64,000 bases of DNA from Pseudomonas silesiensis (GTDB taxonomy: Bacteria > Pseudomonadota > Gammaproteobacteria > Pseudomonadales > Pseudomonadaceae): the NCBI RefSeq assembly GCF_001661075.1, contig NZ_CP014870.1:6291501-6355500 (forward strand), in the 5' to 3' direction. This document shows positions 18,122 to 26,301 of this stretch, piece by piece. The notes beneath the pieces were generated by a model. The model did not search any database, was not told where the DNA came from, and saw only the letters and a program-made list of their open reading frames with translations. The position numbers and the translations under genes were made by a program. Each line of letters begins with the position of its first letter. Positions within the stretch are counted from its first letter, which is position 1.

Positions 18122-20073
18122 CAGTGGGCCTCCGCAGGTTCTTCACGTTTGGCCGGCGCATTGGGTTTGCTCGGGGCAGCGTCTTCGAGCAAAGCGTCCG
18201 CGACCAATTCGGCGATGTCCTTGATCAGCGGACGGGGTTCGACCACGCCTTCGAGCATCGCGGTGCATTGTGGACAACCCACGGCCACCAGTTCGGCGCC
18301 GGTTTCGCGGATGTCTTCCATGCGCATGTCGGGGATCCGTTGCTTGCCCGGAATGTCGGTGATCGGCGCGCCGCCACCACCGCCGCAGCAGCGGGAGCGG
18401 AAACCGGAGCGTTGCATCTCTTTCACTTCAATCCCGAGGGCGCGCAGCACTTCACGCGGTGCCTCGTATTCGCCGTTGTAGCGACCGAGGTAGCACGGGT
18501 CGTGATACGTCACGCTGCTGCCTTTGTGCTGGCCGAGGTTCAGGGCGCCAGCGCCGATGATTTCCGCCATATAGGTGCTGTGGTGCTGCACGAGGTAGTT
18601 GCCGTCGAAGGCGCCGTACTCGTTTTTCAGCACGTGGAAGCTGTGCGGGTCGCAGGTGACGATGCGGTTGAAGCTGTATTTGGCCAAGGTCTGGATGTTG
18701 CGTTTGGCCAACAGCTGGAAGGTCGCTTCGTCGCCCAGGCGTCGGGCCACGTCACCGCTGTCGCGCTCTTCGAGCCCCAGTACCGCGAAGTCGACCTTGG
18801 CCGCTTTCAGCACTTTGACGAAGGCGCGCAAGGTGCGCTGGTTGCGCATGTCGAAGGCGCCGTCGCCGACCCAGAACAGCACGTCGACCGACTTCTTCTC
18901 GCTGAGCAGGTCCAGGTTCAAGTCCGCCGCCCAGTTCATCCGCCCGCCCGGGGCGAAGCCGCCAGGGTTGTCGGTGGCGATCAGGTTCTCCAGGACTTCG
19001 GCGCCCTTGTTCGGGGTCGCGCCTTTTTCCAGGGTCAGATGGCGGCGCATGTCGACGATGGCATCGACGTGCTCGATCATCATCGGGCACTCCTCGACGC
19101 AGGCGCGGCAGGTGGTGCAGGACCACAGGGTTTCGGCGTCCACCAGACCGTTGACGATCGGTTGATGCGGGTTACCGGCGTGCTCGCCGATGGGTTTGCC
19201 TGGATAAGGGCTGCCGGCGAACTTGGCATCGGTGCCACCGGCCAGGCCGACCACCATGTCCTGGATCAGTTTTTTCGGGTTCAGCGGCTGGCCGGCGGCG
19301 AATGCCGGGCACGCGGCTTCGCATTTACCGCACTGCACACAGGCGTCGAAGCCGAGCAATTGGTTCCAGGTGAAATCCTTGGGTTTTTCCACGCCCAGCG
19401 GCGCGTTCGGGTCATTCAGATCCAGCGGCTTCAAACCGGTGGAACGACCCCCGCCAAAACGCTCGGCGCGACGGTGCCAGGCCAGGTGCAATGCGCCAGC
19501 GAAGGCGTGCTTCATCGGCCCGCCCCAGGTCATGCCGAAGAATAGTTCCGAGACGCCCCACAGCACACCGACACCGAGGATCGCCGCCACTACCCAGCCG
19601 CCGAAGTTTTCCGGAAGGATACCGGCGACCGGCAGGGTCAACAGGAAGAAGCTGACCGAGAACGCCAAGAGGCTTTTCGGCAGGCGCATCCACGGGCCTT
19701 TGGACAAGCGGGCCGGTGGGTTGCGGCGACGCAGGTAGACAAAAATCGCACCGACGAACATCACGGCCGTCATCAACAGCAGCGCATAACCGAGGATGCG
19801 GTTATGCAGGCCAAAACCGTGAACCAGAATCGCCAGTACGATGGACGCCACCGCGCCGCCTGCCGTGGCGACGTGGGTATTGGCGATGTATTTGTCCCGC
19901 GCGACAACATGGTGCAAGTCGACCATGTAGCGCTTGGGCATGGCGAACAGGCCGCCGATCAGGTCGACTTTCGACGCCCGGCCCCGGCGCCACATGGCCA
20001 CCCGCCGCAACGCGCCCAGGACAGCCAGGCCCAGGGCAGCGAACAACAGGATTGGAAGAAGGGTGTTCAACAT
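18121..20073 (-). CDS. dgcB: Dimethylglycine demethylase subunit DgcB (Fe-S oxidoreductase)
   Basis: Membrane-associated iron-sulfur protein of 650 residues that works with DgcA in turning dimethylglycine into sarcosine. Three to four hydrophobic segments occupy the first ~190 residues. Then come two 4Fe-4S motifs, CVQCGKCEAACPAF and CTTCRACVEECPMM, and C-terminal CCG domains (HDPCYLGRYNG, SRCCGGGGGAP) as in heterodisulfide-reductase and glycolate-oxidase subunits. The membrane part suggests transfer to quinone, together with the ETF pair downstream. It is 188 bases below dgcA with a REP pair between, and overlaps etfA by one base. Confidence 0.95.
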   Translation of the reverse strand: MLNTLLPILLFAALGLAVLGALRRVAMWRRGRASKVDLIGGLFAMPKRYMVDLHHVVARDKYIANTHVATAGGAVASIVLAILVHGFGLHNRILGYALLLMTAVMFVGAIFVYLRRRNPPARLSKGPWMRLPKSLLAFSVSFFLLTLPVAGILPENFGGWVVAAILGVGVLWGVSELFFGMTWGGPMKHAFAGALHLAWHRRAERFGGGRSTGLKPLDLNDPNAPLGVEKPKDFTWNQLLGFDACVQCGKCEAACPAFAAGQPLNPKKLIQDMVVGLAGGTDAKFAGSPYPGKPIGEHAGNPHQPIVNGLVDAETLWSCTTCRACVEECPMMIEHVDAIVDMRRHLTLEKGATPNKGAEVLENLIATDNPGGFAPGGRMNWAADLNLDLLSEKKSVDVLFWVGDGAFDMRNQRTLRAFVKVLKAAKVDFAVLGLEERDSGDVARRLGDEATFQLLAKRNIQTLAKYSFNRIVTCDPHSFHVLKNEYGAFDGNYLVQHHSTYMAEIIGAGALNLGQHKGSSVTYHDPCYLGRYNGEYEAPREVLRALGIEVKEMQRSGFRSRCCGGGGGAPITDIPGKQRIPDMRMEDIRETGAELVAVGCPQCTAMLEGVVEPRPLIKDIAELVADALLEDAAPSKPNAPAKREEPAEAH

Positions 20074-20135
20074 GGTGGAGCTCCCAAAGACCGCACGGTC
20101 TTGCAGGCCAAACTACCTGGATGCCTTGCCCGATG

Positions 20136-20247
20136 CCCTGTAGGAGCGAGGCTTGCCCGCGAAGGCGATGGATCAGCCGACATAAATGTTGAATGTCAGG
20201 ACGCCTTCGCGGGCAAGTCGGAACGCCGCCCGCTCGTTCCTACAGGG
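20136..20247. repeat. REP pair between dgcA and dgcB, chimeric right arm
   Basis: The left arm is an ordinary TGTAGGAGCGAGGCTTGCCC. The right arm reads GCGGGCAAGTCGGAACGCCG then CCCGCTCGTTCCTACA, so it mixes the plain and the GGCGGCGTTCCGAC subtypes. Confidence 0.82.
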
Positions 20248-20256
20248 TTATCCACA
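20248..20256 (+). promoter_or_regulatory. Perfect DnaA box at dgcA 3' end
   Basis: TTATCCACA directly follows the REP and precedes the dgcA stop codon. It is the right-most perfect box seen in the window. Confidence 0.45.
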
Positions 20257-20261
20257 AGCTC

Positions 20262-22322
20262 TTAGAAATCCTTGCACAGCCGCAGTGCGTCATAGATGGC
20301 GGCGTGAATGTTCCGCTGCGCCACGCAGTCGCCAATGCGGAATAGCAAGTAGCCGTCGCCCGGTTGGCTCAACGAAGGTTGCGGCTTGATCGCAAACAAG
20401 GCTTCGACGTCGATCTGGCCCTTGTTGCGTGAACCTTCCTTCATCGCGTAGTAGATCTCTTCGTCCGGACGCACGCCGTTTTCCACGACCACCTGGTCCA
20501 CCACCCGCTCCTCTTTGGCGCCGGTGTATTCGTTTTCCAGTACCGCGATCAGCTTGTCGCCTTCGCGGTAGACCTTCTCCAGCATCATGTCGCCGGTCAT
20601 GATCACTTCTTTCGGGTACATGCTGCGGTAGTACGTCGGGAACGATGTGCCGCCAATCGCCACGCCGGGCTTGATGTCGTCGGTGACGATCTCGACCTGG
20701 CTGCCTTTGTCGGCCAGGAAGTCGGCCGCCGACATGCCGGTGAACTCGCAAATGGTGTCATAGACCAGCACGTTCTTGCCCGGCGCCACCTTGCCATCGA
20801 GGATGTCCCAGCTGCTGACCACCAGGCCTTCGGCCGCGCCCCAGTGCTCGTTCTGCTCCAGGTAGGAATGACCGCCAACGGCGAGCACCACCACGTCCGG
20901 ACGCAGGTCGAGAATGGTCGGCGCATCGGCCGCCACGCCCAGGCGCAGGTCGACTTTCAACCTCGCCAGTTCCAGCTGGTACCAGCGCGTGATACCGGCG
21001 ATCTGGTCCCGTTGCGGGGCTTTCGACGCGGTGGTGATCTGCCCGCCGATGAATTCCTTTTTCTCGAACAAGGTCACGTCGTGGCCTCGTTCGGCGGCCA
21101 CACGAGCGGCTTCCATCCCCGCAGGGCCGGCACCGACCACCACGACTTTGCGTTTGACGCCCGTGGTTTTTTCGATGATGTGCGGCAGGCCCATGTACTC
21201 GCGGGATGTCGCGGCGTTCTGGATGCACAACACATCCAGGCCTTGGTATTGCCGGTCGATGCAGTAGTTGGCGCCGACGCATTGCTTGATCTGGTCGATC
21301 TGACCCATCTTGATCTTGGCGATCAGGTGCGGGTCGGCGATGTGGGCACGGGTCATGCCGACCATGTCGACGTAACCGCCCTCCAGGATACGGGTCGCCT
21401 GGTTCGGGTCCTTGATGTTCTGCGCGTGCAACACCGGCGCCTTGACCACTTCCTTGATACCGGCCGCCAGGTGCAGGAATGGCTCCGGTGGATAACTCAT
21501 GTTCGGGATCACGTTGGCCAGGGTGTTGTGGGTGTCGCAACCCGACCCCACGACGCCGATGAAGTCCAGCATGCCGGTGTCGTCGTAATACTTGGCGATC
21601 TGTTTCATGTCCTCATGGGACAAGCCGTCCGGGTGGAATTCGTCACCGCACAGACGGATGCCGACGCAGAAATCCGGCCCGACTTCGGCGCGTACGGCCT
21701 TGAGCACTTCCAGGCCGAACCGCATGCGATTTTCGAAACTGCCGCCCCATTCATCGGTACGCTTGTTGACGCGCGGGCTCCAGAACTGGTCGATCATGTG
21801 CTGGTGCACAGCGGACAGTTCGACGCCATCCAGCCCCCCGGCCTTGGCCCGACGTGCGGCCTGCGCGTAGTTGCCGATCACCCGCCAGATTTCTTCCGGC
21901 TCGATGGTTTTGCAGGTGGCACGGTGCACCGGCTCGCGCACGCCCGACGGCGACATCAGCGTCGGCCAGTTAAAGCCGTCCCAACGCGAGCGACGGCCCA
22001 TGTGGGTAATCTGGATCATGATCTTGGCGCCGTGCTTGTGCATGGCGTCGGCGAGATTCTGGAAGTGCGGAATGATGCGGTCGGTGGAGAGGTTCACCGA
22101 ACTCCACCATTCCTGCGGGCTGTCGATCGCCACCACGGAGGAACCACCGCAAATCGCCAGGCCGATCCCGCCCTTGGCTTTCTCTTCGTAATACTTGATG
22201 TACCGGTCGGTGGTCATCCCGCCGTCGGTCGCGTAGACCTCGGCGTGCGCGGTGCTGAGCACGCGGTTGCGGATGGTCAGTTTGCCGATCTGGATCGGTT
22301 GGAACATTGCTTCGAAAGCCAT
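20262..22322 (-). CDS. dgcA: Dimethylglycine demethylase subunit DgcA
   Basis: Flavoenzyme of 686 residues in the trimethylamine-dehydrogenase/dienoyl-CoA-reductase group, demethylating dimethylglycine to sarcosine. Residues 1-345 form the OYE-like FMN barrel (GIGLAICGGSSV, GLDGVELSAVHQHMIDQF). Next is an Fe-S segment with Cys348, Cys354 and Cys366. Residues ~392-430 hold an FAD/NAD Rossmann motif (VVVVGAGPAGMEAARVAA). The usual second cluster cysteine is Ala351 here. It lies 15 bases after the DUF5943 gene and upstream of dgcB. Confidence 0.95.
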   Translation of the reverse strand: MAFEAMFQPIQIGKLTIRNRVLSTAHAEVYATDGGMTTDRYIKYYEEKAKGGIGLAICGGSSVVAIDSPQEWWSSVNLSTDRIIPHFQNLADAMHKHGAKIMIQITHMGRRSRWDGFNWPTLMSPSGVREPVHRATCKTIEPEEIWRVIGNYAQAARRAKAGGLDGVELSAVHQHMIDQFWSPRVNKRTDEWGGSFENRMRFGLEVLKAVRAEVGPDFCVGIRLCGDEFHPDGLSHEDMKQIAKYYDDTGMLDFIGVVGSGCDTHNTLANVIPNMSYPPEPFLHLAAGIKEVVKAPVLHAQNIKDPNQATRILEGGYVDMVGMTRAHIADPHLIAKIKMGQIDQIKQCVGANYCIDRQYQGLDVLCIQNAATSREYMGLPHIIEKTTGVKRKVVVVGAGPAGMEAARVAAERGHDVTLFEKKEFIGGQITTASKAPQRDQIAGITRWYQLELARLKVDLRLGVAADAPTILDLRPDVVVLAVGGHSYLEQNEHWGAAEGLVVSSWDILDGKVAPGKNVLVYDTICEFTGMSAADFLADKGSQVEIVTDDIKPGVAIGGTSFPTYYRSMYPKEVIMTGDMMLEKVYREGDKLIAVLENEYTGAKEERVVDQVVVENGVRPDEEIYYAMKEGSRNKGQIDVEALFAIKPQPSLSQPGDGYLLFRIGDCVAQRNIHAAIYDALRLCKDF

Positions 22323-22337
22323 GGCGGGATCCTCGAC

Positions 22338-22868
22338 TTACAACGGCTTGACGGTGAACAAACCGTCGTCGTGGCCTTCTTCGGAGCCACCGTAGACTTG
22401 TTCGGCAACGGTGCGGATCTTGCTGCCGCGGGCTTGCAGAATCTGGTCCATGGCACCGGCAAACCAGCCAGTGAACATGTAGTCGACCTTGCGCCCGACC
22501 TTGCCGTACACATAGACAAATGCGGAGTGCTCGAGCTTGACGCTGGCGGTGCCTTTGTCGAGATCGATGTCCTGGATCTTGAACAGGCCCCAGCCACGTT
22601 GCGACAGGCGCTTCATGTAGTGTTCGAACACCGCGACGCCTTCCAGGCCGTGGCACTCGGCTTCTTTTTCACACCAGTGCCAGGCGGACTTGTAGCCGGC
22701 CTTGTAGAGGATCTCGGCGTAGGCGTCGGCGCCCAGCACTTCCTCGATGCCCATGTGGTTGTTGACGAAGAAATGGCGCGGTACGTACAGCATCGGCAGG
22801 GCGTCGGAAGTCCAGACACCGGTCTCGCTGTCGACTTCGATAGGTAATTGCGGGGCGATCTTGGCCAT
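22338..22868 (-). CDS. DUF5943 protein of the dimethylglycine operon
   Basis: A 176-residue soluble protein (MAKIAPQLPIEVDSETGVW) matching, from memory, the conserved gene preceding dgcA in P. aeruginosa (PA5397). The pattern recalls 4-vinyl-reductase/heme-NO-binding-like folds: DAYAEILYKAGYKSAWHWCEKEAE and a C-terminal YMFTGWFAGAMDQIL. No catalytic residue can be named. It sits 15 bases before dgcA and 78 after the dipeptidase, which makes a role in dimethylglycine use or DgcA maturation plausible but unproven. Confidence 0.85.
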   Translation of the reverse strand: MAKIAPQLPIEVDSETGVWTSDALPMLYVPRHFFVNNHMGIEEVLGADAYAEILYKAGYKSAWHWCEKEAECHGLEGVAVFEHYMKRLSQRGWGLFKIQDIDLDKGTASVKLEHSAFVYVYGKVGRKVDYMFTGWFAGAMDQILQARGSKIRTVAEQVYGGSEEGHDDGLFTVKPL

Positions 22869-22946
22869 GGAAACTTAACTCCAGAAAAATTTTGGTGTTG
22901 CCTGCGGCGCGGATGGCCGCAGGAAAGGATTCAGAAGTGCGGCGGC

Positions 22947-23924
22947 TTATTCGCCCCAGACATCTTTCAAGACGTTGACCCAGTTCTCGCCCATGATCTT
23001 GCGCACCACGCGCTCGGAATGGCCGCGCTTGAGCAGGGTTTCGGTCAGGTTCGGGAACTCGCCGACGGTGCGGATGCCCAGCGGGTTGATGATCTTGCCG
23101 AAACTGGTCAGGCGACGGGCGTAGCCCTTGTCGTGGGTCAGGTATTCGAAGAAATCCTGGCCGTGGCCCTGGGTGAAGTCGGTGCCGATGCCGATGGCGT
23201 CTTCGCCAACGATGTTCATGGTGTATTCGATGGCTTCGGCGTAGTCGTCGATGGTCGAATCGATGCCCTTGGCCAGGAACGGTGCGAACATGGTCACGCC
23301 GACGAAACCGCCGTGGTCGGCAATGAACTTCAGCTCTTCATCGGACTTGTTGCGCGGGTGGATTTTCAGGCCCGACGGCAGGCAATGGGAGTAACAGACC
23401 GGCTTCTTCGATTCGAGGATGACTTCCTCGGAAGTCTTGGAGCCGACGTGGGACAGGTCGCACATCACGCCGACGCGGTTCATCTCGGCGACGATTTCGC
23501 GACCGAAGCCCGACAGGCCGCCGTCGCGTTCGTAGCAACCGGTACCAACCAGGTTCTGGGTGTTGTAGCACATCTGCACAATACCGACGCCCAGCTGCTT
23601 GAACACCTCGACGTAGCCGATCTGGTCTTCAAAGGCGTGGGCATTCTGGAAACCGAAGAGGATGCCGGTCTTGCCCTGCTCCTTGGCCTTGCGGATGTCG
23701 GCGGTAGTGCGCACCGGAATCACCAGGTCGCTGTTCTCGCGGATCAGTTTCTGGCTGGCGGCGATGTTGTTGACGGTGGCCTGGAAGCCCTCCCACACCG
23801 ACACGGTGCAGTTGGCCGCGGTCAGACCGCCCTTGCGCATGTCTTCAAACAACTCGCGGTTCCACTTGGCAATAATCAGCCCGTCGATAACGATGCTGTC
23901 GGCGTGCAATTCGGCTGGGCTCAT
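22947..23924 (-). CDS. Membrane-dipeptidase-family hydrolase (first gene of the dgc operon)
   Basis: Zinc metallohydrolase of the renal dipeptidase (M19) family, 325 residues from MSPAELHADSIVIDGLIIAKWN. The family's first-metal segment (normally DGHxD) reads IDGLIIAKWN here, so the HxD ligand pair is absent. Later features are present: GVMCDLSHVGSKTSEEVILES, PVCYSHCLPSGLKIHPRNKSDEEL (shown in part) and IGIGTDFTQGHG. It corresponds to PA5396 of P. aeruginosa. Its substrate in betaine catabolism is not established. A longer frame to 24104 has no ribosome site support. Confidence 0.85.
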   Translation of the reverse strand: MSPAELHADSIVIDGLIIAKWNRELFEDMRKGGLTAANCTVSVWEGFQATVNNIAASQKLIRENSDLVIPVRTTADIRKAKEQGKTGILFGFQNAHAFEDQIGYVEVFKQLGVGIVQMCYNTQNLVGTGCYERDGGLSGFGREIVAEMNRVGVMCDLSHVGSKTSEEVILESKKPVCYSHCLPSGLKIHPRNKSDEELKFIADHGGFVGVTMFAPFLAKGIDSTIDDYAEAIEYTMNIVGEDAIGIGTDFTQGHGQDFFEYLTHDKGYARRLTSFGKIINPLGIRTVGEFPNLTETLLKRGHSERVVRKIMGENWVNVLKDVWGE

Positions 23925-24148
23925 CAGGCTGTCCCCTATTAGCGATTCATGCGCCGAATCGTGTGCCGGCGCTTTGGGGCCAGCATATGCCTCGGTGCAC
24001 TGGCAGCCGGGTGCAAAAACGACAGGGGAATTGCCGAAAGCGTCAATCCGCGACAAAGGGTCGTCAGCCGGCCGGATAAGCGACCTGTTCAAGCCCGTCC
24101 GCATACGCGAGAATCCATCGCATCACTGGATTTAGGGGCGGCGACGCG

Positions 24149-24550
24149 ATGAAATCGATCTTTCTGGCTTTGGCATTGATAGCGACCGGCGCGCAGGCGG
24201 CTGAAGAGGCCGACGACAACCCCTGCGACGCCGTCGAAAACGAAATCCAGACCCTGGAATGCTCGGCCTACAGCAGAACCACGGCGGAAGACCTGCTGAG
24301 TGAAAACTACAAAAGCCTGACCGAGCGGCTGCAGATGCTCTATGGCAAGACCCCGGCGCAACTGACCGACGTCACCGCCAAGCTCAAGGCGGCCCAGCAA
24401 CAGTGGCTGAAGACCCGGGACGCGGATTGCACCGTGGAGGCGTTCCCGGCGACCAGCGGCAGCAAGGCGTTCACCATTGCGCAGAACGATTGCGTGGCGC
24501 GGATGAGTGATGAGCGGTCGGAGTTTTTGGAGTCGATCGGGCAGGAGTAA
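24149..24550 (+). CDS. Secreted LprI/DUF1311-family protein
   Basis: A 133-residue exported protein. The signal peptide MKSIFLALALIATGAQAAEE is probably cleaved after AQA. The mature part has the DUF1311 (lysozyme-inhibitor LprI N-terminal) pattern: paired cysteines (NPCDAVENEIQTLECSAY, later DADCTVE and NDCVARM) and the AQQQWLKTRDADC motif. Members are periplasmic, and only some are shown to inhibit lysozyme. It is followed after 10 bases by the XRE regulator, which may be cotranscribed. Confidence 0.85.
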   Translation: MKSIFLALALIATGAQAAEEADDNPCDAVENEIQTLECSAYSRTTAEDLLSENYKSLTERLQMLYGKTPAQLTDVTAKLKAAQQQWLKTRDADCTVEAFPATSGSKAFTIAQNDCVARMSDERSEFLESIGQE

Positions 24551-24560
24551 GGACATAAGC

Positions 24561-24791
24561 ATGGAGAATAATTTGATCCCACACGAAGTAGTCAGCCTTA
24601 TCGTCGACGGTGCAACGCCTATTCGCGCCTGGCGCGAACACCTCAGCCTCACACAGGACGAAGTGGCCAAGCGCATGGGCATTTCCCAGCCGGCCTTCGC
24701 TCAGCAGGAAACCGTCGCCAAGCCTCGCAAGGCGACCCGTGAGAAAATTGCCGCGGCGTTTGGCATCACCGCCAACCAGTTAGAGCTGTAA
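24561..24791 (+). CDS. XRE-type helix-turn-helix regulator (antitoxin-like, no toxin)
   Basis: A 76-residue DNA-binding protein from MENNLIPHEVVSLIVDGATP, with AAGGAC upstream. The helix-turn-helix covers ~30-55 (LTQDEVAKRMGISQPAFAQQE). This compact form resembles antitoxins of HigBA/RelBE-like pairs, which normally sit beside a small toxin gene. No toxin frame is visible on either side: upstream is the LprI-like gene, downstream the DUF3010 fragment. It may be a lone survivor of a toxin-antitoxin pair or a stand-alone regulator. Confidence 0.8.
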   Translation: MENNLIPHEVVSLIVDGATPIRAWREHLSLTQDEVAKRMGISQPAFAQQETVAKPRKATREKIAAAFGITANQLEL

Positions 24792-24804
24792 CCTGCACGC
24801 CAGC

Positions 24805-24873
24805 ATGGCGACGTTGAACAAGTATCAGCATGAGGCTTACAAAACCGCGTGTTCGGTACTGATGAAGAAGTAA
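24805..24873 (+). pseudogene. 3' fragment of a DUF3010 gene (duplicate of 26650-26718)
   Basis: Reads MATLNKYQHEAYKTACSVLM then KK and stop, against PATLNKYQHEAFKAACSALM then KK and stop at the end of the intact DUF3010 gene at 26302-26718. About 66 bases match closely (AACAAGTATCAGCATGAGGC is identical) and similarity stops abruptly at the left. It starts 13 bases after the XRE stop. It is the tail of a second copy whose front has been deleted or replaced. Confidence 0.8.
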
Positions 24874-24875
24874 CG

Positions 24876-24958
24876 GGTAGGAGCGAGGCTTGCCCGCGAA
24901 GACGGAGTACCAGTCGACAATGATTTCGAATGTGCCTTCCTCTTCCCGGGCAAGCCTC
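24876..24958. repeat. REP pair with truncated right arm
   Basis: The left arm GTAGGAGCGAGGCTTGCCCG is intact. The right copy reads CCCGGGCAAGCCTC and stops at about 24958, where the usual GCTCCTACAG is replaced by AAAAATAGTACC. Confidence 0.75.
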
Positions 24959-25104
24959 AAAAATAGTACCAACGCCAGCTACAGCTGTAAGAGATAGAGC
25001 AACACGATCAGGGCCTTCGGCGATTCCCACGTCGACACATTCTCCTGAGTTGTCGCTGGCTGTGGCCGCTTGCCCCTCTCATCGATTAATTGATTTGACC
25101 CGTG
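24959..25104. other. Gap downstream of tyrosinase, no gene seen
   Basis: Somewhat AT-richer than its surroundings. It begins exactly where the preceding REP breaks off, suggesting a recombination or insertion junction. No ORF, tRNA or terminator was recognised. Confidence 0.5.
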
Positions 25105-26076
25105 TCATGCCAAGCAGGGCAATTGATTGACCCGCTGTGGTACCACCAGCGAATCTGCTGCCTGCTCGTACTCGTAATCCAACGCGTCAATGTCCATGAC
25201 TTCGCTGATCTTCAGCGTCCAGGGTTTGAGCACGTCATGGTAATTGTGGCCTTCAGGGCCGTTTTGCAGTGGCGCGTAATGCGGTGCCCATTGACCATTG
25301 TCTCGCACCATTCGCGCTTGCCAGTCGGCCCAGACTTTGTCGACGAAACAATGATGAAGAAAGAATACCGGGTCATCTGGAGAAGTCATCGGCAACATGT
25401 TGCCCCCCACCCAAAGATGAACCCGATTATGTAACTGGGAACTCGAAGTTGTGACCTGAGGGTCGCCTCGTTGGGTGATCCAGCCCTCCAGGCGGTTTCT
25501 GAAACCGCGCACGCAATGACTGGAGTCATACGGCGGCGTGTCGTAAAGACTTTCGCGCATTGCCATCTGCAGATCTTCAGGGGTTGGCAAAGAATTCACC
25601 ACCAGACTGAACTGTCGCTTCAATCCAGGCCCTGGCAGGCCATCATCAGGATATGACGGGACGGGCCACTCCCCGTTCTTGTAGGCAAAAGGCCCGCTCG
25701 CCACCCGCCATTCGTCGCTCTCCACACCATTACCGCCCATGAAGTCGTCTTTCCACACCGGAGAGTTCAGCGGATCGGCGAAATCCTGTGTCCAGTCCCA
25801 ATAGGGAATAGTGATCGAAGAGTCGATGGCCTGAAGGTCCGCTTCGAACTGAAGCAAGAAGGCTCGATGCCAGGGCAGGAAAGAGGGCCCCCGGTGGGCA
25901 CCGTTTCTGTAATTGGGGTCATTCGGCTCATGGGGCAGAACGGTGGGCACCATGACGTGATGATGCTGATGCACGTACCGATCGTATTGCCCTGAGGCCT
26001 TGAGCTGAAGACAAGCAGCGACAAATTTCTGTTTTTCAACACTGCTCAACGAGCGAATATTTTTCCGAAGTTTCAT
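25105..26076 (-). CDS. Tyrosinase (type-3 copper monooxygenase)
   Basis: Predicted o-diphenol-forming copper enzyme of 323 residues. CuA ligands are a His in the 36-40 HQHHH cluster, His61 and His70 (GAHRGPSFLPWHRAFLLQFE). CuB ligands are His216 and His220 (LHNRVHLWVGG) and His241/242 (DPVFFLHHCFVDKVWADWQ). There is no signal peptide and no MelC1-type caddie gene nearby. The substrate and biological role (melanin, secondary metabolite or defence) cannot be told. The gene is isolated, flanked by AT-richer gaps and by two copies of the DUF3010 tail, which suggests acquisition. Confidence 0.9.
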   Translation of the reverse strand: MKLRKNIRSLSSVEKQKFVAACLQLKASGQYDRYVHQHHHVMVPTVLPHEPNDPNYRNGAHRGPSFLPWHRAFLLQFEADLQAIDSSITIPYWDWTQDFADPLNSPVWKDDFMGGNGVESDEWRVASGPFAYKNGEWPVPSYPDDGLPGPGLKRQFSLVVNSLPTPEDLQMAMRESLYDTPPYDSSHCVRGFRNRLEGWITQRGDPQVTTSSSQLHNRVHLWVGGNMLPMTSPDDPVFFLHHCFVDKVWADWQARMVRDNGQWAPHYAPLQNGPEGHNYHDVLKPWTLKISEVMDIDALDYEYEQAADSLVVPQRVNQLPCLA

Positions 26077-26301
26077 CTGACTTGATCCTTAAGTGATTAC
26101 CAGAACTGATGTCCCTGAAATGGGCCTGGCACCGGTAAAAATAAGGGCGGCATCGATAGGCAGGTACTCTCAGAAATGATAGGTCAACGCGATTTGCCGA
26201 CCAACGGTCGAGCTTTCGCTGGTGACACGCCTCGGGATGACTTCATGCCTCGACTACGTCAACATCAAGGCTTTGCGGTTCGCTCATAGGGACATCAGTT
26301 C

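Noticed and set aside
20844..22847. 667-codon open frame antisense to dgcA and the DUF5943 gene
   Set aside because: Spans two conserved genes on the other strand; composition is that of a shadow frame.
24561..24791. Complete type II toxin-antitoxin pair
   Set aside because: Only the antitoxin-like XRE gene is present; the neighbours are a secreted DUF1311 protein and a DUF3010 fragment, not a toxin.
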